Part shown: positions 23,550 through 34,716 of the stretch, piece after piece
Layout: each line of letters starts with the position of its first letter
Numbering within the stretch: position 1 is the stretch's first letter
Assembly (NCBI GenBank): GCA_036245805.1
Contig: BTRK01000005.1
Location: 28,129,469 to 28,193,468 of the forward strand
DNA from: Pristionchus mayeri
Taxonomy: Eukaryota > Nematoda > Chromadorea > Rhabditida > Neodiplogasteridae
Direction: 5' to 3'
Length of the DNA: 64,000 nt
The notes under the pieces: model-generated
Database searches by the model: none
Told to the model about the DNA's origin: nothing
What the model saw: the letters and a program-made list of their open reading frames with translations, nothing else
Translations under genes and position numbers: made by a program

Positions 23550-25076
23550 ATGGTGAACATCACTCTCCTCCCCGACTTCTCTGATGATGAATCGACCTTC
23601 GAGATCATCGGTGATTTATATTCATTTGAATTCATGACATCCGGAGAAATAATTATAATAATTTATCTACGCCCGAGGCGCGACGATACCATGAATACAT
23701 TAATTAGTGATTGCAGATGGGAGGGGGGACCCTCCTGAGTCATTGAGGGTGTGAAAGGTTTGTGACTATGGGGTGGCTTTCCAATCGACGCTTAAATACT
23801 CGGATGTTTGGGGCAGTTTTGCGTGTGAGAAGGAGACGTTCCATTTTTATTGTTGACGGGCACTAGAAAATTGTTTTTTGGTGGTAAAATGCTCAATCAA
23901 TGTAATGTAGCCCTTAATCAGATAGCTTCTGCTCTGAGAATGAGGACACTAGCATATCAGCGAAGGAGAGATCTCTACCGGAGTCGAGTTACGTGATAAA
24001 TAATGCGGTGAGAATAATCTCGATCTGGAAGAATGATTATTAATATTCCCATATCAAAAAAATTAATGCAATACCATCTAGTTAGACGGAGAATGAAGTA
24101 AATGAGACAGAATGTTGAATATATTCAGTGTTCGAATGCATTCAAGGTATGGGATCGACTCGGGAAGAAGTTGGAAAAGCAGAAGATGGATCTGATTGAA
24201 GCAGAACTAAGCATTATCAAAAATCTGATGAAATGTAGAGAAGGGGCGTTCAAGGTATTCATCATTTCTCTTGCTAAACACATTGTACATAAATTTTCAT
24301 GTTGTAATTTGTCGGTTTAGGAAAAGACTGAAGAATTGAAGAAGGTTCATCAGTCAGAGATCCATGAAAAGGAAGCGGAGATCGATGGTCTCACTCGAGT
24401 GAACGAAGAACTGAGGAAGGAGAATGAGGTGGACTGGAATTATCCTAATCCAAATATCCTTTCAATTGAAGACATTGAAATGCAAAGATCGAATCCTTGG
24501 AAAAGTGTATAAAAAGAGAAGAGAATTGGATGCGGCGCATCTGAGATCTGTGAAATATCAAATGGATATGAAAGAAAGAAATGCCGAGGTTGGTTATTCA
24601 ATGTATTCATTTATCGCTAAATTATGCAAACAAGGATAAATGTACATATGAATGATATTTTCAGCTAAAATTGGAGGAATTGAAGAGAGTTCACGAAACT
24701 GAGATCGCAATGAAAGATGCAGAGATTACTCAACTTTCACAGCAAGTGAAGGTACTTTACTCACGTTCATCTAATTTATGATCAATATTTGATTTGAATA
24801 GAAAACATACATTCTATAAATTTTACAGCACAAAACGGAGAAGTTAAAGAAATTCGAGCGATTCGTTGTCCGTAGAAAGAATGAGAAGAAGGAAGTGGAA
24901 GGAGAGCTCAAGGTGATTTTGGAACGAACCTACTGAATATTTCATTCGTATCCGCTCTGAAGGCTGGATCGATGACGTTGGAAGACGTCGTCTCTCCCAA
25001 TGGAGAAGAAGAGAAGCCAATGATCTCCCCTTTCCTATCTACTCTACTTGATGACATCTCTTCCGTCGTTCTATGA
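23550..25076 (+). CDS. Coiled-coil protein with shared N-terminal motif, no MATH domain (cluster gene C)
   Basis: The ATG at 23550 gives MVNITLLPDFSDDESTFEII then G, split in phase 1 like its sisters. A likely exon 2 starts at about 23929 (SFCSENEDTSISAKERSLPE). Five further exons to 24910 are nearly all coiled coil: LGKKLEKQKMDLIEAELSII, EKTEELKKVHQSEIHEKEAE, LEELKRVHETEIAMKDAEIT and others, with repeated phrases suggesting internal exon duplication (KKVHQSEIHEKEAE against KRVHETEIAMKDAE). One exon at about 24480-24585 is ambiguous in frame. The last exon ends ...LDDISSVVL, a hydrophobic tail of the class II PDZ-ligand type, with no membrane anchor. It lies between the tail-anchored MATH gene and the PDZ gene, all on the plus strand. 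Confidence 0.65.
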
Positions 25077-25558
25077 TTGATTTTCAAAATTAAGATAACA
25101 TCTTACTTGCTTTCACGTAGACTTTGGTAAATTAGATACAAAAGAACACGATAAATATGATGAAAATCACTCCTACACTCCAAACTTCTTTCATTCTTTC
25201 ATAGACTATGAGTCATTTTTTTGTTATTCTTCTATATGCCCACTTTCAAGATTCTACTCTATTCTGCGTGCGTGACCGTTTATGAGAAGGGTTTATTCTG
25301 ATAAACATTTATATTCTCAGGAAGTATTGTATTTATAGCTGGGTCTCTGCTCCAGCTCCTCTTACAAGTCTCTCACGTTCACCTTTCTTCTACTCATCTC
25401 TTGCTATGCTATCATTAATCAAAATAAATCAAAAATTTCTTGGTGACAGACGACATTTCTTGGCGTCATTTGGAACAATGCCAACGAAAGGATTTCAATT
25501 CAAATACCTTATTCTTTCTTCCATTCCACTCCTTACTCCCTCTCTCTCTTTTTTTCCG

Positions 25559-26334
25559 ATGACTTCTCCCTCCTGTGATCCCCTTTCATCTGATGATGAA
25601 TCTACCTTCGAACTCATCGGTAATGTACTTCGCACGGATTTCCTATTGTCACTTATGATGCAGATACTAGCATCTCGTCCTCTAATGGGTCTGCGTCCCT
25701 CGTTGAATGGATGGATAAGCAACATCTGATTGAAGAGGAAGTGAACGACGAACCAGAGGAAGAAGGAGGAGAATATCACAGTCTTGAAGATGTAACTACT
25801 GAGAAAAAAGTACATGAGAAGGTAAGGATGATCGCTCACGGTGTAAATATCTGCATACAATACCATAAAACATACAATCATTATACAGACAATATAAAGG
25901 TTAATTCAGGTTGTTCCTGTGATCAGGGAAGAGAATTTGGGAGAGATTATCGCTATGAGAGACGAAGAGATCGATCGTCTCTCACGCATCGTCGAAGAAC
26001 AGAGAAAAGAAATCCAAGTATGGAAAAAATCACTGATATTGACTTTTCGACATTTAAGGAATTAAAAAGACACTCCGGTGTTCGAACCATTCGCTTCCTC
26101 AAAGTGGATGGTGAGTTCTGGGCTAATCACATTGGCACTTCCATCTGTGAGATAGTTAAAGAAGGACCGGCGGATGAAGGAGGACTCCTCAAGGGAGATC
26201 AACTCATTTCCATCAATGGAGTCAATGTAGAGACACTCTCCAGTGAGGATATCACGAAGTTATCCAAGGAAGTCAACGATGACGTCACTCTCCTTGTCAG
26301 ATTCAACCCCGAAAGACTCAAGGATATGGAATAA
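25559..26334 (+). CDS. Coiled-coil PDZ-domain protein (cluster gene D)
   Basis: The ATG at 25559 gives MTSPSCDPLSSDDESTFELI then G, again split in phase 1. Exon 2 (about 25663-25819) reads DTSISSSNGSASLVEWMD and then an acidic stretch. Exon 3 (about 25911-26014) has a short coil, MRDEEIDRLSRIVEEQRKEI. The last exon (about 26057-26334) is a PDZ domain: IRFLKVDGEFWANHIG, EGPADEGGLLKGDQLISING, VNVETLSSEDITKLSKEV and DDVTLLVRF. The carboxylate-binding GLGF loop is not canonical (EFWANHIG aligns there). PDZ domains bind short C-terminal peptides. The protein has no membrane helix. A polyadenylation signal AATAAA lies at about 26383-26388 (TAATAAAAG). Confidence 0.8.
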
Positions 26335-27215
26335 ACGAACATATAATTCATCCTTATTTTGAATCTATGTATTTGGTATTCTAATAAAAGTTTCGATTCT
26401 ATTGAAGTCAAATGATGTTCCGCTGTTTCTAAAAATATTGATTTTGATTTTCCACATTATATTTTCATGAAGGAATGGGGTAAATCAGCGAACACTCAAA
26501 GAACATTCATTGATACTTTGCATAAGATATAATAAATACAATGTAAAAAATTTTTCTTTTAAAATTAATATCAATTGATTGTCGAGTATATGAATGGCGA
26601 TAACTTGACTTCGATAGCTGAGTCAGTTGTATCAATTGGTGCGAAATCCTGCTTCCCATCAACCATCTTCCTTGAAATACTTGCTACCATTGGATTTGCT
26701 CTTAGAATTCCTATTCTCTTCCGAGAGAGATAGTGAATACAGTAATCTGACTCCCATTAAACTGAGAGTACCCTTCACCCTTCCTTCGTACGTTCTCATC
26801 CATTACGCAGACCCTCAACCGTTCCCGGGGAGGACGAAGAAGAGAAATGAATGGAAGAGAGAGGATTGTTTTGCCCAAATTGAGTGCCTTTGCATATTTA
26901 ATTATGTGGACTAATCTGTCCATTCATTCTTTCCCTCATCCTTCTCCTCTCCATTCATTCACTTCCTCTTCTCTCGCGTTGAGCGGTCCATTTCTCTCTC
27001 GCTCCCTTCCAATGAGGTCTGTTTTGTTACAATAGATACGGTAGTCGCCCCCTCGGGCACCTTCGTCGCAGCCTAGATAGTTACGGACGTGTTCAGTACA
27101 AGTGCACATTAGTGAGCTCAGTCCTAGAGCTCTAGAGCGCCGCTAACTTCGCCCAGTCCTAGGGCACAATAGTGAGCTCAGTCCTAGAGCTCCAGGGACT
27201 TCTTGGGGTACTGTA
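26335..27215. other. Intergenic with a 60-bp-spaced direct repeat
   Basis: No exon with splice support is seen. Near the right end AGTGAGCTCAGTCCTAGAGC occurs at 27111 and again at 27171, 60 bp apart and followed by TC both times. The unit is partly palindromic (GAGCTC...GAGCTC). Confidence 0.45.
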
Positions 27216-27223
27216 GTATGGAT

Positions 27224-27687
27224 TAGGGTTGACAAAACGAACGCCGAACAGCTATTCGAAACACAAGTAGAATGACTCTGATTGCGAAAACTACGTGCGG
27301 AATGATACGAACAGTGATTCGAAATCCCCCTCGATCGACTCTCATTCCGCAATGAATGCAAATTGGGGTCTGTCTCACTTAATTTCGTTCTGTCACATTG
27401 AAACATATCTGAATCTTTTTTTCAAAGTGTGAAAGTCGATAAAATGTGATCTATGTTTTATATATTCCACTTGAAACATAATTCAAACAACTCCAGATTC
27501 GATTTTCATACCAATTCATTACTCATCGATTCGAACAATGAAATTGATTCGAACTCGATTCGAACACTCCTTTGTTCGACTCTTATTGCGCAATGAACGC
27601 AATTTGAATCCCAGAGATTGCGCATTATATTGAAATTGATTTCTCGATACGAACTGTTCGTTGTTCGTGTTCGTTTCGTCAACCCTA
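27224..27687. mobile_element. hAT-type MITE with 8-bp target duplication
   Basis: The element starts TAGGGTTGACAAAACGAAC at 27224 and ends with the inverted form GTTCGTTTCGTCAACCCTA at 27687 (464 bp). GTATGGAT occurs directly before (27216-27223) and after it (27688-27695). An 8-bp duplication and TAGGG-type ends are hAT features. It holds no transposase; TTCGAA/TTCG-rich sub-repeats fill it. Confidence 0.85.
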
Positions 27688-27948
27688 GTATGGATGCACA
27701 TCAATGACCATTACACTCTTCTTTCCCTTTCATGACGCTCGATGGCCGGACGACTTCTAATAAATATGCGATTGATGAAGCAATCTCTACGACACCAGTG
27801 TTATTGTCGCAGAAGAGCGGAGGTATATAAGTACAAGCAGCTAATAATTTCCGGGGAATTTCTCGTCATGATGAAATAAATACATGCTTTATTGACTTTA
27901 CAATTACATTCATACATCAATACGAAAGAACAATCCTTGGAAGGTGGT

Positions 27949-29096
27949 TCAAACGAGAAGATTGGCATTGTTGATTCTGAACTTGCCGACCAATTCGCTG
28001 TTCACATGGTTCATCCAATTGTTCCTCGTGGCATCATCGAAGACTCTGAGATCCTCTCTGCTTCTCGGCTCGTCCCTGCACTTCTTCTTGAACCAACGAC
28101 GTTTGCACTTCTTCTCCTGAAATATATTCATTGAAAACTGTCCCTTCCACCAATAGAAATGTTTGGAGTGCGTCTATGCTAAACGGATTCAAGTGTTCTA
28201 TAGATACTGTTTGAAGTTCAAAATTCGAATAAATCCTCCTCCGATCCCTCACCGTCCACTGGACGAGTAGTTTGTTGAGGACGAAGTCAGAGGTGGCAGA
28301 AGCGAATGCGATGAGTGAATCCTCGTTGTCTACATCGTATCTCACTGCTCGTGCCACTCTGAACTGTCTGTCCTGTCTCGTCGGCTCGGGGTTCCCCTGC
28401 AGATCAGTGATCTGCCCCATCACTTCACACCTGCAAATAAACAAGTACACATTTCAATGACAGGGAAGGGATACCTGGGTGCGCCACAGTTGAGAAGTTG
28501 GTTGCGAGCCTCGGGAGAGAGCCAATCTGCTTGCATGTCGATCACGGCGTTGAGAAGACTCTTGGGGACAGTCATGAGGGAAGCATGGACCTGCAAGAGG
28601 TGGAATCAGAAGTGGAAGGGACGCAACTCAGACCTGGGTGTTAATACTCGCGAAGACGTTGTTGTCGACTCCTTGGGGAGTACTTTCAGCAGGCGAGAAG
28701 AATCTGAAAATTGAAATGGAAGAATGAAAAAGAAGGTAATAACCGATTGAGTTCGTCAGTTCCATTCTGCTGCAGGATGGCGAATCGAATGTCATCGAAA
28801 GTGTCCCTCTTCCTTCTCCCGATGGAATCCCTCAGTGCTTGACGGGCTGATTCCTCCTGGCCCGGTCTGATGAGGGCACAGTGACAACCACGCTCGATCG
28901 CCTGAGAAAAAGTAGATGAATGATGAGGATATTTGGATAGTGCTAGCAGGAAGATTCACCTGAGCAGGGACGCACACAGCACTGTAGTCGACGCACGGAG
29001 GATTGCCCAGCACTAAAAGGGTGGGTTTCCTTGGATCTACTAATGGACTTTACCTGCTGAGCAGAAAGCGATAAGGAGGAGGATGGTAGGAGACAT
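27949..29096 (-). CDS. Secreted protein of unknown family, Cys-containing
   Basis: The start at 29096 gives a signal peptide, MSPTILLLIAFCSA, ending at the first intron. Seven exons follow in phase: GNPPCVDYSAVCVPAQ; GCHCALIRPGQEESARQALR with a dibasic GRRKRD; RFAILQQNGTDELNR; PQGVDNNVFASINTQ; VHASLMTVPKSLLNAVIDMQ...NCGAP; a longer exon (28263-28433) with CEVMGQITDLQGNPEPTRQD and SATSDFVLNKLLVQWT; and a last basic, Cys-containing exon (EKKCKRRWFKKKCRDEPRSR). There is no transmembrane helix. I do not recognise the family. The dibasic site and paired cysteines fit a secreted, possibly processed, protein of about 265 residues. Confidence 0.65.
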
Positions 29097-29739
29097 CGTT
29101 TCCGCTCTCTGTCCACAGTTATTTTTATAACCTCGTTAGTTTGGGTTGAGTCAGCGGCAATACAATCAGTACAAAAAAAGGATGAATCAGGGGCAATATA
29201 GAACCGTTCGACAAAGGAGATTACACCAACCGGATGGGGTCGCCATTGAAGATGATAAGAGCCCTTTTATTCCCGTTCCAATCTGTTCACATCAAGAACA
29301 AGCGCTTGGTTATTTGATTTCTTTGAAATGGCACGCGGAATTTCACCTTTCCAAACGTTGAGGCATCTGACTTCTTAGTCACCTTACATCCTTTCCGGCT
29401 TGATTCATATAGCATTTCTCCCCTCCCAGAATTCAGTTGCACTTTTCCCTTCCTGTTTCTCTCCTAGGTCTAAATCATGCATGCACGTCTCCATATCCCA
29501 CTCTCTTTCTCTCTCTCCAGATGACCAGTGTTTGGATTATTTTACAGCAGTAAATGCTGTTGAATCACTGACTCACAATAATTGTTTAGAGAGTGAGGAA
29601 TCCAAATAGTGCATTACCTTAAAAGAGACATGACCTCATCACATCCAGTTTTCCTTCCCTATCAGTTCACCAAACACTTCTCTCCGTCGTCCTCTGATCT
29701 CTCAATCTTGCTGCTGATCACTCTAATCACTCTTCCAGG
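29097..29739. other. Divergent promoter region
   Basis: This separates the minus-strand secreted protein gene (start 29096) from the plus-strand gene at 29740. It is pyrimidine-rich on the right side. The last bases before the ATG at 29740 are TCTTCCAGG, which could be a spliced-leader acceptor. Confidence 0.4.
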
Positions 29740-30855
29740 ATGCGTCTGCTTCTACCTCTTCTCTTCCTGTCTTCCTTTTCCCTCGCTCGTAACATTCCCG
29801 AGTTCGACGACGAGCTCCTCGGTCGACTCGTGGTTTCCAAGAAAAAATTCCCCTTCCTCACTCCCAAACACGCCCTCGATCTCGCCCATGTCTACCCCAC
29901 GGATCTACAACTACAGGCCATCAAGACGGCAGTTGGAGGACTGAAGCAATTCGCTCTGAGAGCGAAGAGAGCAGCAGCGGGAGAAGATGATGATGGATTC
30001 CCGAGTGATCCTTCCGCTGCTTTCGGATGGTAGAGAAGATTTTCTGCACAAAAATCACTCTTAATTTGCAGGTTCGACACCTTCCAGAAGTTTCTGGGGA
30101 AGTTCCTCAAGTTCGAGTTCAGTTACGAGGTTATCAACAGCACTGTGATCGACCCCGGATCACTGCCTTTCGATAAGCTGAAATCGGATGCCTTCTTCAA
30201 GGCCATGGTGTACGTTTGTAAGGGGGAAAGAGAGGGGAAAAGCGTCGCTGATTCAAGCTGGTTGAATGATTATGTTTTCAGCATCGACAAGGACCAATTC
30301 AAGCCGTATCTGGATGAAGAATTCACTCCCCGAATGAGAAACCTCTCGACGAGTGAGAAACCGTGGCTGCCCGCAGAGAAGTTGATCCAGGAGATGAAGG
30401 AGTGCCTCTACTTCAAGTACGGATCTGCCAGCGATGAGGACTTCCAGGTATGCATTTCTTTCTCCACTTTTCCATATCCTTTGTGCTCGTGTTATTTGTT
30501 AGGCGGACGGTTTCAAACTCATTTCGTTCAGTTCGACAAGGAGACGGGCGGGACGATGGTGTACTACAAGGTGACATGCATGAAGGTGCAGGACTCGTAC
30601 TACGTCGGTCTCTCCACTTACGACAACAAGTTCACCCTGCACGACATCGAACATGTGGACACGATCCAGTCAGGATGGAGTTTCCTCGGATTCGGAAAGA
30701 AGAAGATGGAGATCCATCGATGGTTCGAGAAGAGATACATCACTCTCAATGACCTCAAGCAACTACTCGACTTCATCATGAGAGACTTCGCGGAACGAAT
30801 CAGAATGGAGTATCGCCAGTATCTCGAGGCTGCCAATATCCCCGTTCCCCCGTGA
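29740..30855 (+). CDS. Secreted or lumenal protein of unknown family
   Basis: The ATG at 29740 starts a clear signal peptide (MRLLLPLLFLSSFSLA). The mature part begins RNIPEFDDELLGRLVVSKKK and has an RAKRAAAG dibasic site. After an intron at about 30032-30071 it continues WFDTFQKFLGKFLKFEFSYE. Two further introns are likely at about 30208-30282 and 30449-30531, each opening in GT and closing in TTTTCAG or TTCAG. The C-terminal part has KLIQEMKECLYFKYGSASDE, TMVYYKVTCMKVQDSYYVGL, FGKKKMEIHRWFEKRYITL and ends YLEAANIPVPP. No transmembrane segment after the signal and few cysteines. The family is not recognised; charged, aromatic-rich beta-type sequence suggests a folded extracellular domain. 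Confidence 0.7.
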
Positions 30856-30971
30856 ATATTGAGACAACCAAGAATTCCTTATGCATGAAATAAATATTTT
30901 AATGAAGAATAACTGAAAGACTATTGCGGGTAAATTTTATCAGAAAGTGTCAGGATGTAGTCACGTGGTGA

Positions 30972-32763
30972 TTAGTGGGCGGGGCAGATGCGCAGCTTCT
31001 GACAGATCTGAAAGATCTCGAATCTATAAATTCTAGGAGTTTTGACGCATGTGTCGTGGAGAATCAGGTGGGTTTTATAAATTCCTAATAGAACATCTCT
31101 TCGAAACCTCTTAGAACCTCTTCGAAACTCCATCTAAACGTTATTTTCTATAGAATTGTACCTGAGCGGGTGTTGTTCCGCTCTCTTTCAATTCCTCCTT
31201 CACGTGCTCCAACTCTCCCATGAAACCCGCCTCGCACACCTGCATCAGTCCATCGATTACTTAATCGGCCTGTTTAATCTGTCAGAAATCTGCGAGAAAA
31301 GTTGCGTAAAAAGCTCGCGAACTTCTGATTCTCTCCTGTTCGTGTGCTCTCTCTTTTTCTCTAACCAGGTCGTTGAAAAGTTCACGAACTTTTCGACGAA
31401 CTATGTTCGAAATTCGTGCTTTTCTTTTGTTTTACTTATTTTTAGGGATTATTTTTGCGTTTAGCTTATGAATACTTTGAAGGACAACCTTCCCTTAGCT
31501 GGAATAGCTTCAGAATACAGCGTAGTGAAAGTAAACACGGTTGGAGTAATTTTTTCGATTATGGGTCACCACTTTAACCACCCTATAATGTCAAGCTATT
31601 CCATCAGAGGGAAGGTTGTCCTTATAATCAGTCATAAGTTAAAAGCAAAAATAATTGATAAAAATAAGAAAAACAAAAGAAAAGTACGAATTTCGAACAA
31701 ATTTAGGCCGGTTTTTAACGAACTTTTCAAGGAGCTGCGTGAAAAGTTAGAGAAAGAAGAGAGAGCACGCGTTTTCGAGAGAGGGAAAAGGAAGTAAACA
31801 ATCACTGCTTCCTTTTCCCTCTCTCAAGAACGCGTGCTCTCTCGCGTTTCTCTAACTTTTCACGCAGCTCCTTGAAAAGTTCGTTAAAACCGGCATAAAT
31901 TCGTTCGAAATTCGTACTTTTCTTTTGTTTTACTTATTTTTATCAATTATTTTTGCTTTTAACTTATGACTGATTATAAGGACAACCTTCCCTCTGATGG
32001 AATAGCTTGACATTACAGGGTGGTTAAAGTGGTGACCCATAATCGAAAAAATTACTCCAACCGTGTTTACTTTCACTACGCTGTATTCTGAAGCTATTCC
32101 AGCTAAGGGAAGGTTGTCCTTCAAAGTATTCATAAGCTAAACGCAAAAATAATCCCTAAAAATAAGTAAAACAAAAGAAAAGCACGAATTTCGAACATAG
32201 TTCGTCAAAAGTTCGTGAACTTTTCAACGACCTGTTAGAGAAAAAGAGAGAGCACACGAACAGGAGAGAATCAGAAGTTCGCGAACTTTTTGCGCAACTT
32301 TTTACGCAACTTTTCTCGCATCTTTTTGACAGGTTAAACAGGTCGAATGTTTGAAAAGAATGGGTTTAATGAAATAGGGTGAAGACGTGCCTTGACCATC
32401 GGATTCGAGTCGTCCGCCTTCAGAATCTTACCGCACAACTAAAATTTAGGGAATCATAACTCGACGGATTTCAATTTATGAGTGACTCAAAGTGTAAGCA
32501 AAAGCAAGGAAGATATAAAAAATCATTTTGATTGAGACCTTCTCGAGCACGATCTCCTCCACTTTCTGATTGTTGAGGAAGAGATTTACGAGCTTCGGAC
32601 ACTCCTTGCACAGCTGAAAAGAAGGGAGGGGTGTCAATTCAGACTCCTCCGTTGGATTCCAGGAGTGACGTACCTTCTGCGGGTCGATATCGTCGATGGA
32701 TTCGATGGGAGCTGCGGTCGCTGCACAGAGAATAGAAAGGAGGAGGAGAGAGAGACGGAGCAT
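30972..32763 (-). CDS. Saposin-B domain protein (caenopore-like) 1
   Basis: The start at 32763 gives MLRLSLLLLSILCAATAAP, a signal peptide, then IESIDDIDPQK. Short exons carry the six-cysteine saposin-B pattern: LCKECPKLVNLFLNN, LCGKILKADDSNPMVK, VCEAGFMGELEHVKEELKES and ICQKLRICPAH at the end. Caenopores are secreted into the gut, where they permeabilise bacterial membranes. The intron at about 31240-32390 is far longer than in its sisters because it contains a 1.1-kb foldback. First of four tandem paralogues on this strand; closest to the next one (33474-34263), with which it shares the DDIDPQK and DDSNPMVK segments. Confidence 0.85.
31264..32347. repeat. Two-level foldback in a saposin gene intron
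   Basis: The outer arms (31264-31797 and about 31802-32347) are near-perfect inverted copies around a tiny loop at about 31798. Each arm is itself an imperfect palindrome centred near 31555 or 32045: for instance GGACAACCTTCCCTTAGCTG at 31480 is mirrored by CAGAGGGAAGGTTGTCCTT-type sequence near 31605. The same short frame therefore appears on both strands and is an artefact of the structure. Confidence 0.85.
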
Positions 32764-33099
32764 ATTAAGGGAGTGAAGAGAAGCGAGGAAGAGCTCACGC
32801 GATCAGAAGGGAACCAAATGATTATATATTGCACAGGGGCAAAATGCAATTGTGAAGGTAGAGATAAGAATCAAACTTTAACCGAGAACCTCATGTCAAC
32901 AAATTGCATGAGAGCGGAGTCCATTGTAATTCTAGAAGCAATGCTGAACCAATTAAGGAGAAAATGGAATTGCGAGTATGAAACGCATCGGTATCATACA
33001 ATCCATAGTCATACTGGAGAAAAGACACTTTGACTCGTTCGTACCTTTTACTCGTTTCATTTATGAGGATGAAGTAATGCGAATCAGCAGTGGAGACTG

Positions 33100-33216
33100 G
33101 GGATGGCTATTCGAAGCGAGGTAGCTATTCCGCTACGCCATTTCCCTCGGCTGATTTCGCAATTCGAGGAGGGAGAAGCATAGCGGAATCGCTACCTCAC
33201 ATCGAATGGCCATCCC
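33100..33216. mobile_element. Small MITE-like inverted repeat
   Basis: GGGGATGGCTATTCGAAGCG at 33099 is mirrored by CATCGAATGGCCATCCCTA ending at about 33216, and the adjoining GAGGTAGC-ATTCCGCTA is mirrored too. GTGGAGACT before and GTGGGGACT after could be an imperfect target duplication. The AGGGATGGC end is of the kind seen in hAT MITEs. It lies between saposin genes 1 and 2. Confidence 0.55.
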
Positions 33217-33473
33217 TAGTGGGGACTCTCGAATTGCACCCAATTCGGGCGTAATCAATGATAAATCTAAATGCCATTCGATATGAAGTGACGCACGCAA
33301 TATTGAGTGTCTTATTGGTAGTAAAGCACTCAATCCGACGTGTGTTGAAAGAACAAAGAAGAAGTGTACATTCAGTAATTCCACGTCTTAACTAATTAAC
33401 GGTTTACTCGTTTTATCGCATGGAATAATAAAGGTGAAGATAAATCCGTTTTGTACAGTACATGAGTGATTTT

Positions 33474-34263
33474 TTAGTGAGCGGGGCAGATTCGGAGCTT
33501 CTTACAGATCTAAAAAGGTTTCGTTTACAGTACTGGTGAGCATCGAAATATTTTTGATGTTGATCATGATGTTAGAGAATTCACTGAGATCCAAATCAAT
33601 AGGGACATGACATCTTGCCAATAACACATGCATATATTATTTTGCGGAAATTCAGTAAAAAACGCAACATACTTGTGCGGGTGTGGCTCCACTCTCTCCC
33701 AATTCCTGCTTGATGTATTCCATCTCCCCCATGAGACCTGCCTCGCACACCTGCAGAAAAATAATACTTCAGTTATCGTATTCTAATCAGATCTTTAGGC
33801 ATTTCATGCATGTTCTCAAAGAAAAACACGAGGTGAGAAAGTAAGCACGTACCTTAACCATCGGATTCGAGTCGTCCGTCTTCAGAATTTTCGAGCACAA
33901 CTGGAAATTATCCATTTATTGTATGAACTCTCCGCATGCCATGCTTTTTTCATGTCATGCTCGGTTGCTGTTCGGTTGCATGTGAATGTGGCGAATGGAT
34001 GAAATATTAATACAACTTTAACCTTGTCGAAGACCTTCTCCTCGACATTCTTGTTATTGAGGAAGAGATTCACAAGCATCGGACACGCCTTGCACAACTG
34101 AATAAGAAAGGATTAGGAGATGAACCTTACAGGATGTCCAACTCTTCGCCAAGAGCTAAACCTGACAGTGTACCTTCTGAGGGTCGATATCATCAACGGA
34201 GTCAAGAGGAGCTGCAGCAGCTGTAGAAAGAAGGACGAGGGTGAGAAGAGCAAAGCGGGACAT
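33474..34263 (-). CDS. Saposin-B domain protein (caenopore-like) 2
   Basis: The start at 34263 gives MSRFALLTLVLLSTAAAAP, a signal peptide, and LDSVDDIDPQK. Exons carry LCKACPMLVNLFLNNKN, VEEKVFDK, LCSKILKTDDSNPMVK, VCEAGLMGEMEYIKQELG and ICKKLRICPAH, giving all six saposin cysteines. All introns are short and phase 0. The tail KLRICPAH is identical to saposin 1, so the pair is a recent duplication. Predicted secreted membrane-active antimicrobial or digestive protein. Confidence 0.85.
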
Positions 34264-34716
34264 CTCAAAAGTGGAATCAATTGAGGGTTAATGAGATCGA
34301 TGGAGCAGCGAATGAGAAGAAAAGATTGGAATGGGGAGCAGATAGACGAGATAAGGGCAAAACTGAATACTGATAATCTTATATCTCGTGACCTCAGCGG
34401 AGCCTCGCGCAAAGGCGCTCGTCGAAAATATTTCCGTTTTTTTCGCTGACAAGTCACAATTCGAACTATCAACACGGACATATTAACCGCTGGTAAATAA
34501 TCTTGGGGTAGGTATGACTGAATATTTGGCATGGGATTCCGACTCGAAGAGTGCTTCCATTAATAATATTTCCATCCAGATATCGTAATGATGTAACAAA
34601 TATTTATCGGAACCCGTAGTTAACATATCTTGGCACATTTGAGTAATTGCCCATGGGCGATTGTGATTATCGGAGGAGGTAGATCATGGATGACGTCATC
34701 TTTGAAGGACCTTCAT

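Noticed and set aside
27111..27192. Direct repeats considered as a CRISPR-like array
   Set aside because: Only two units, eukaryotic context, no cas genes.
31468..32133. Identical 67-109-residue frames on both strands
   Set aside because: They are mirror images from the inverted repeat arms, with no splice or homology support.
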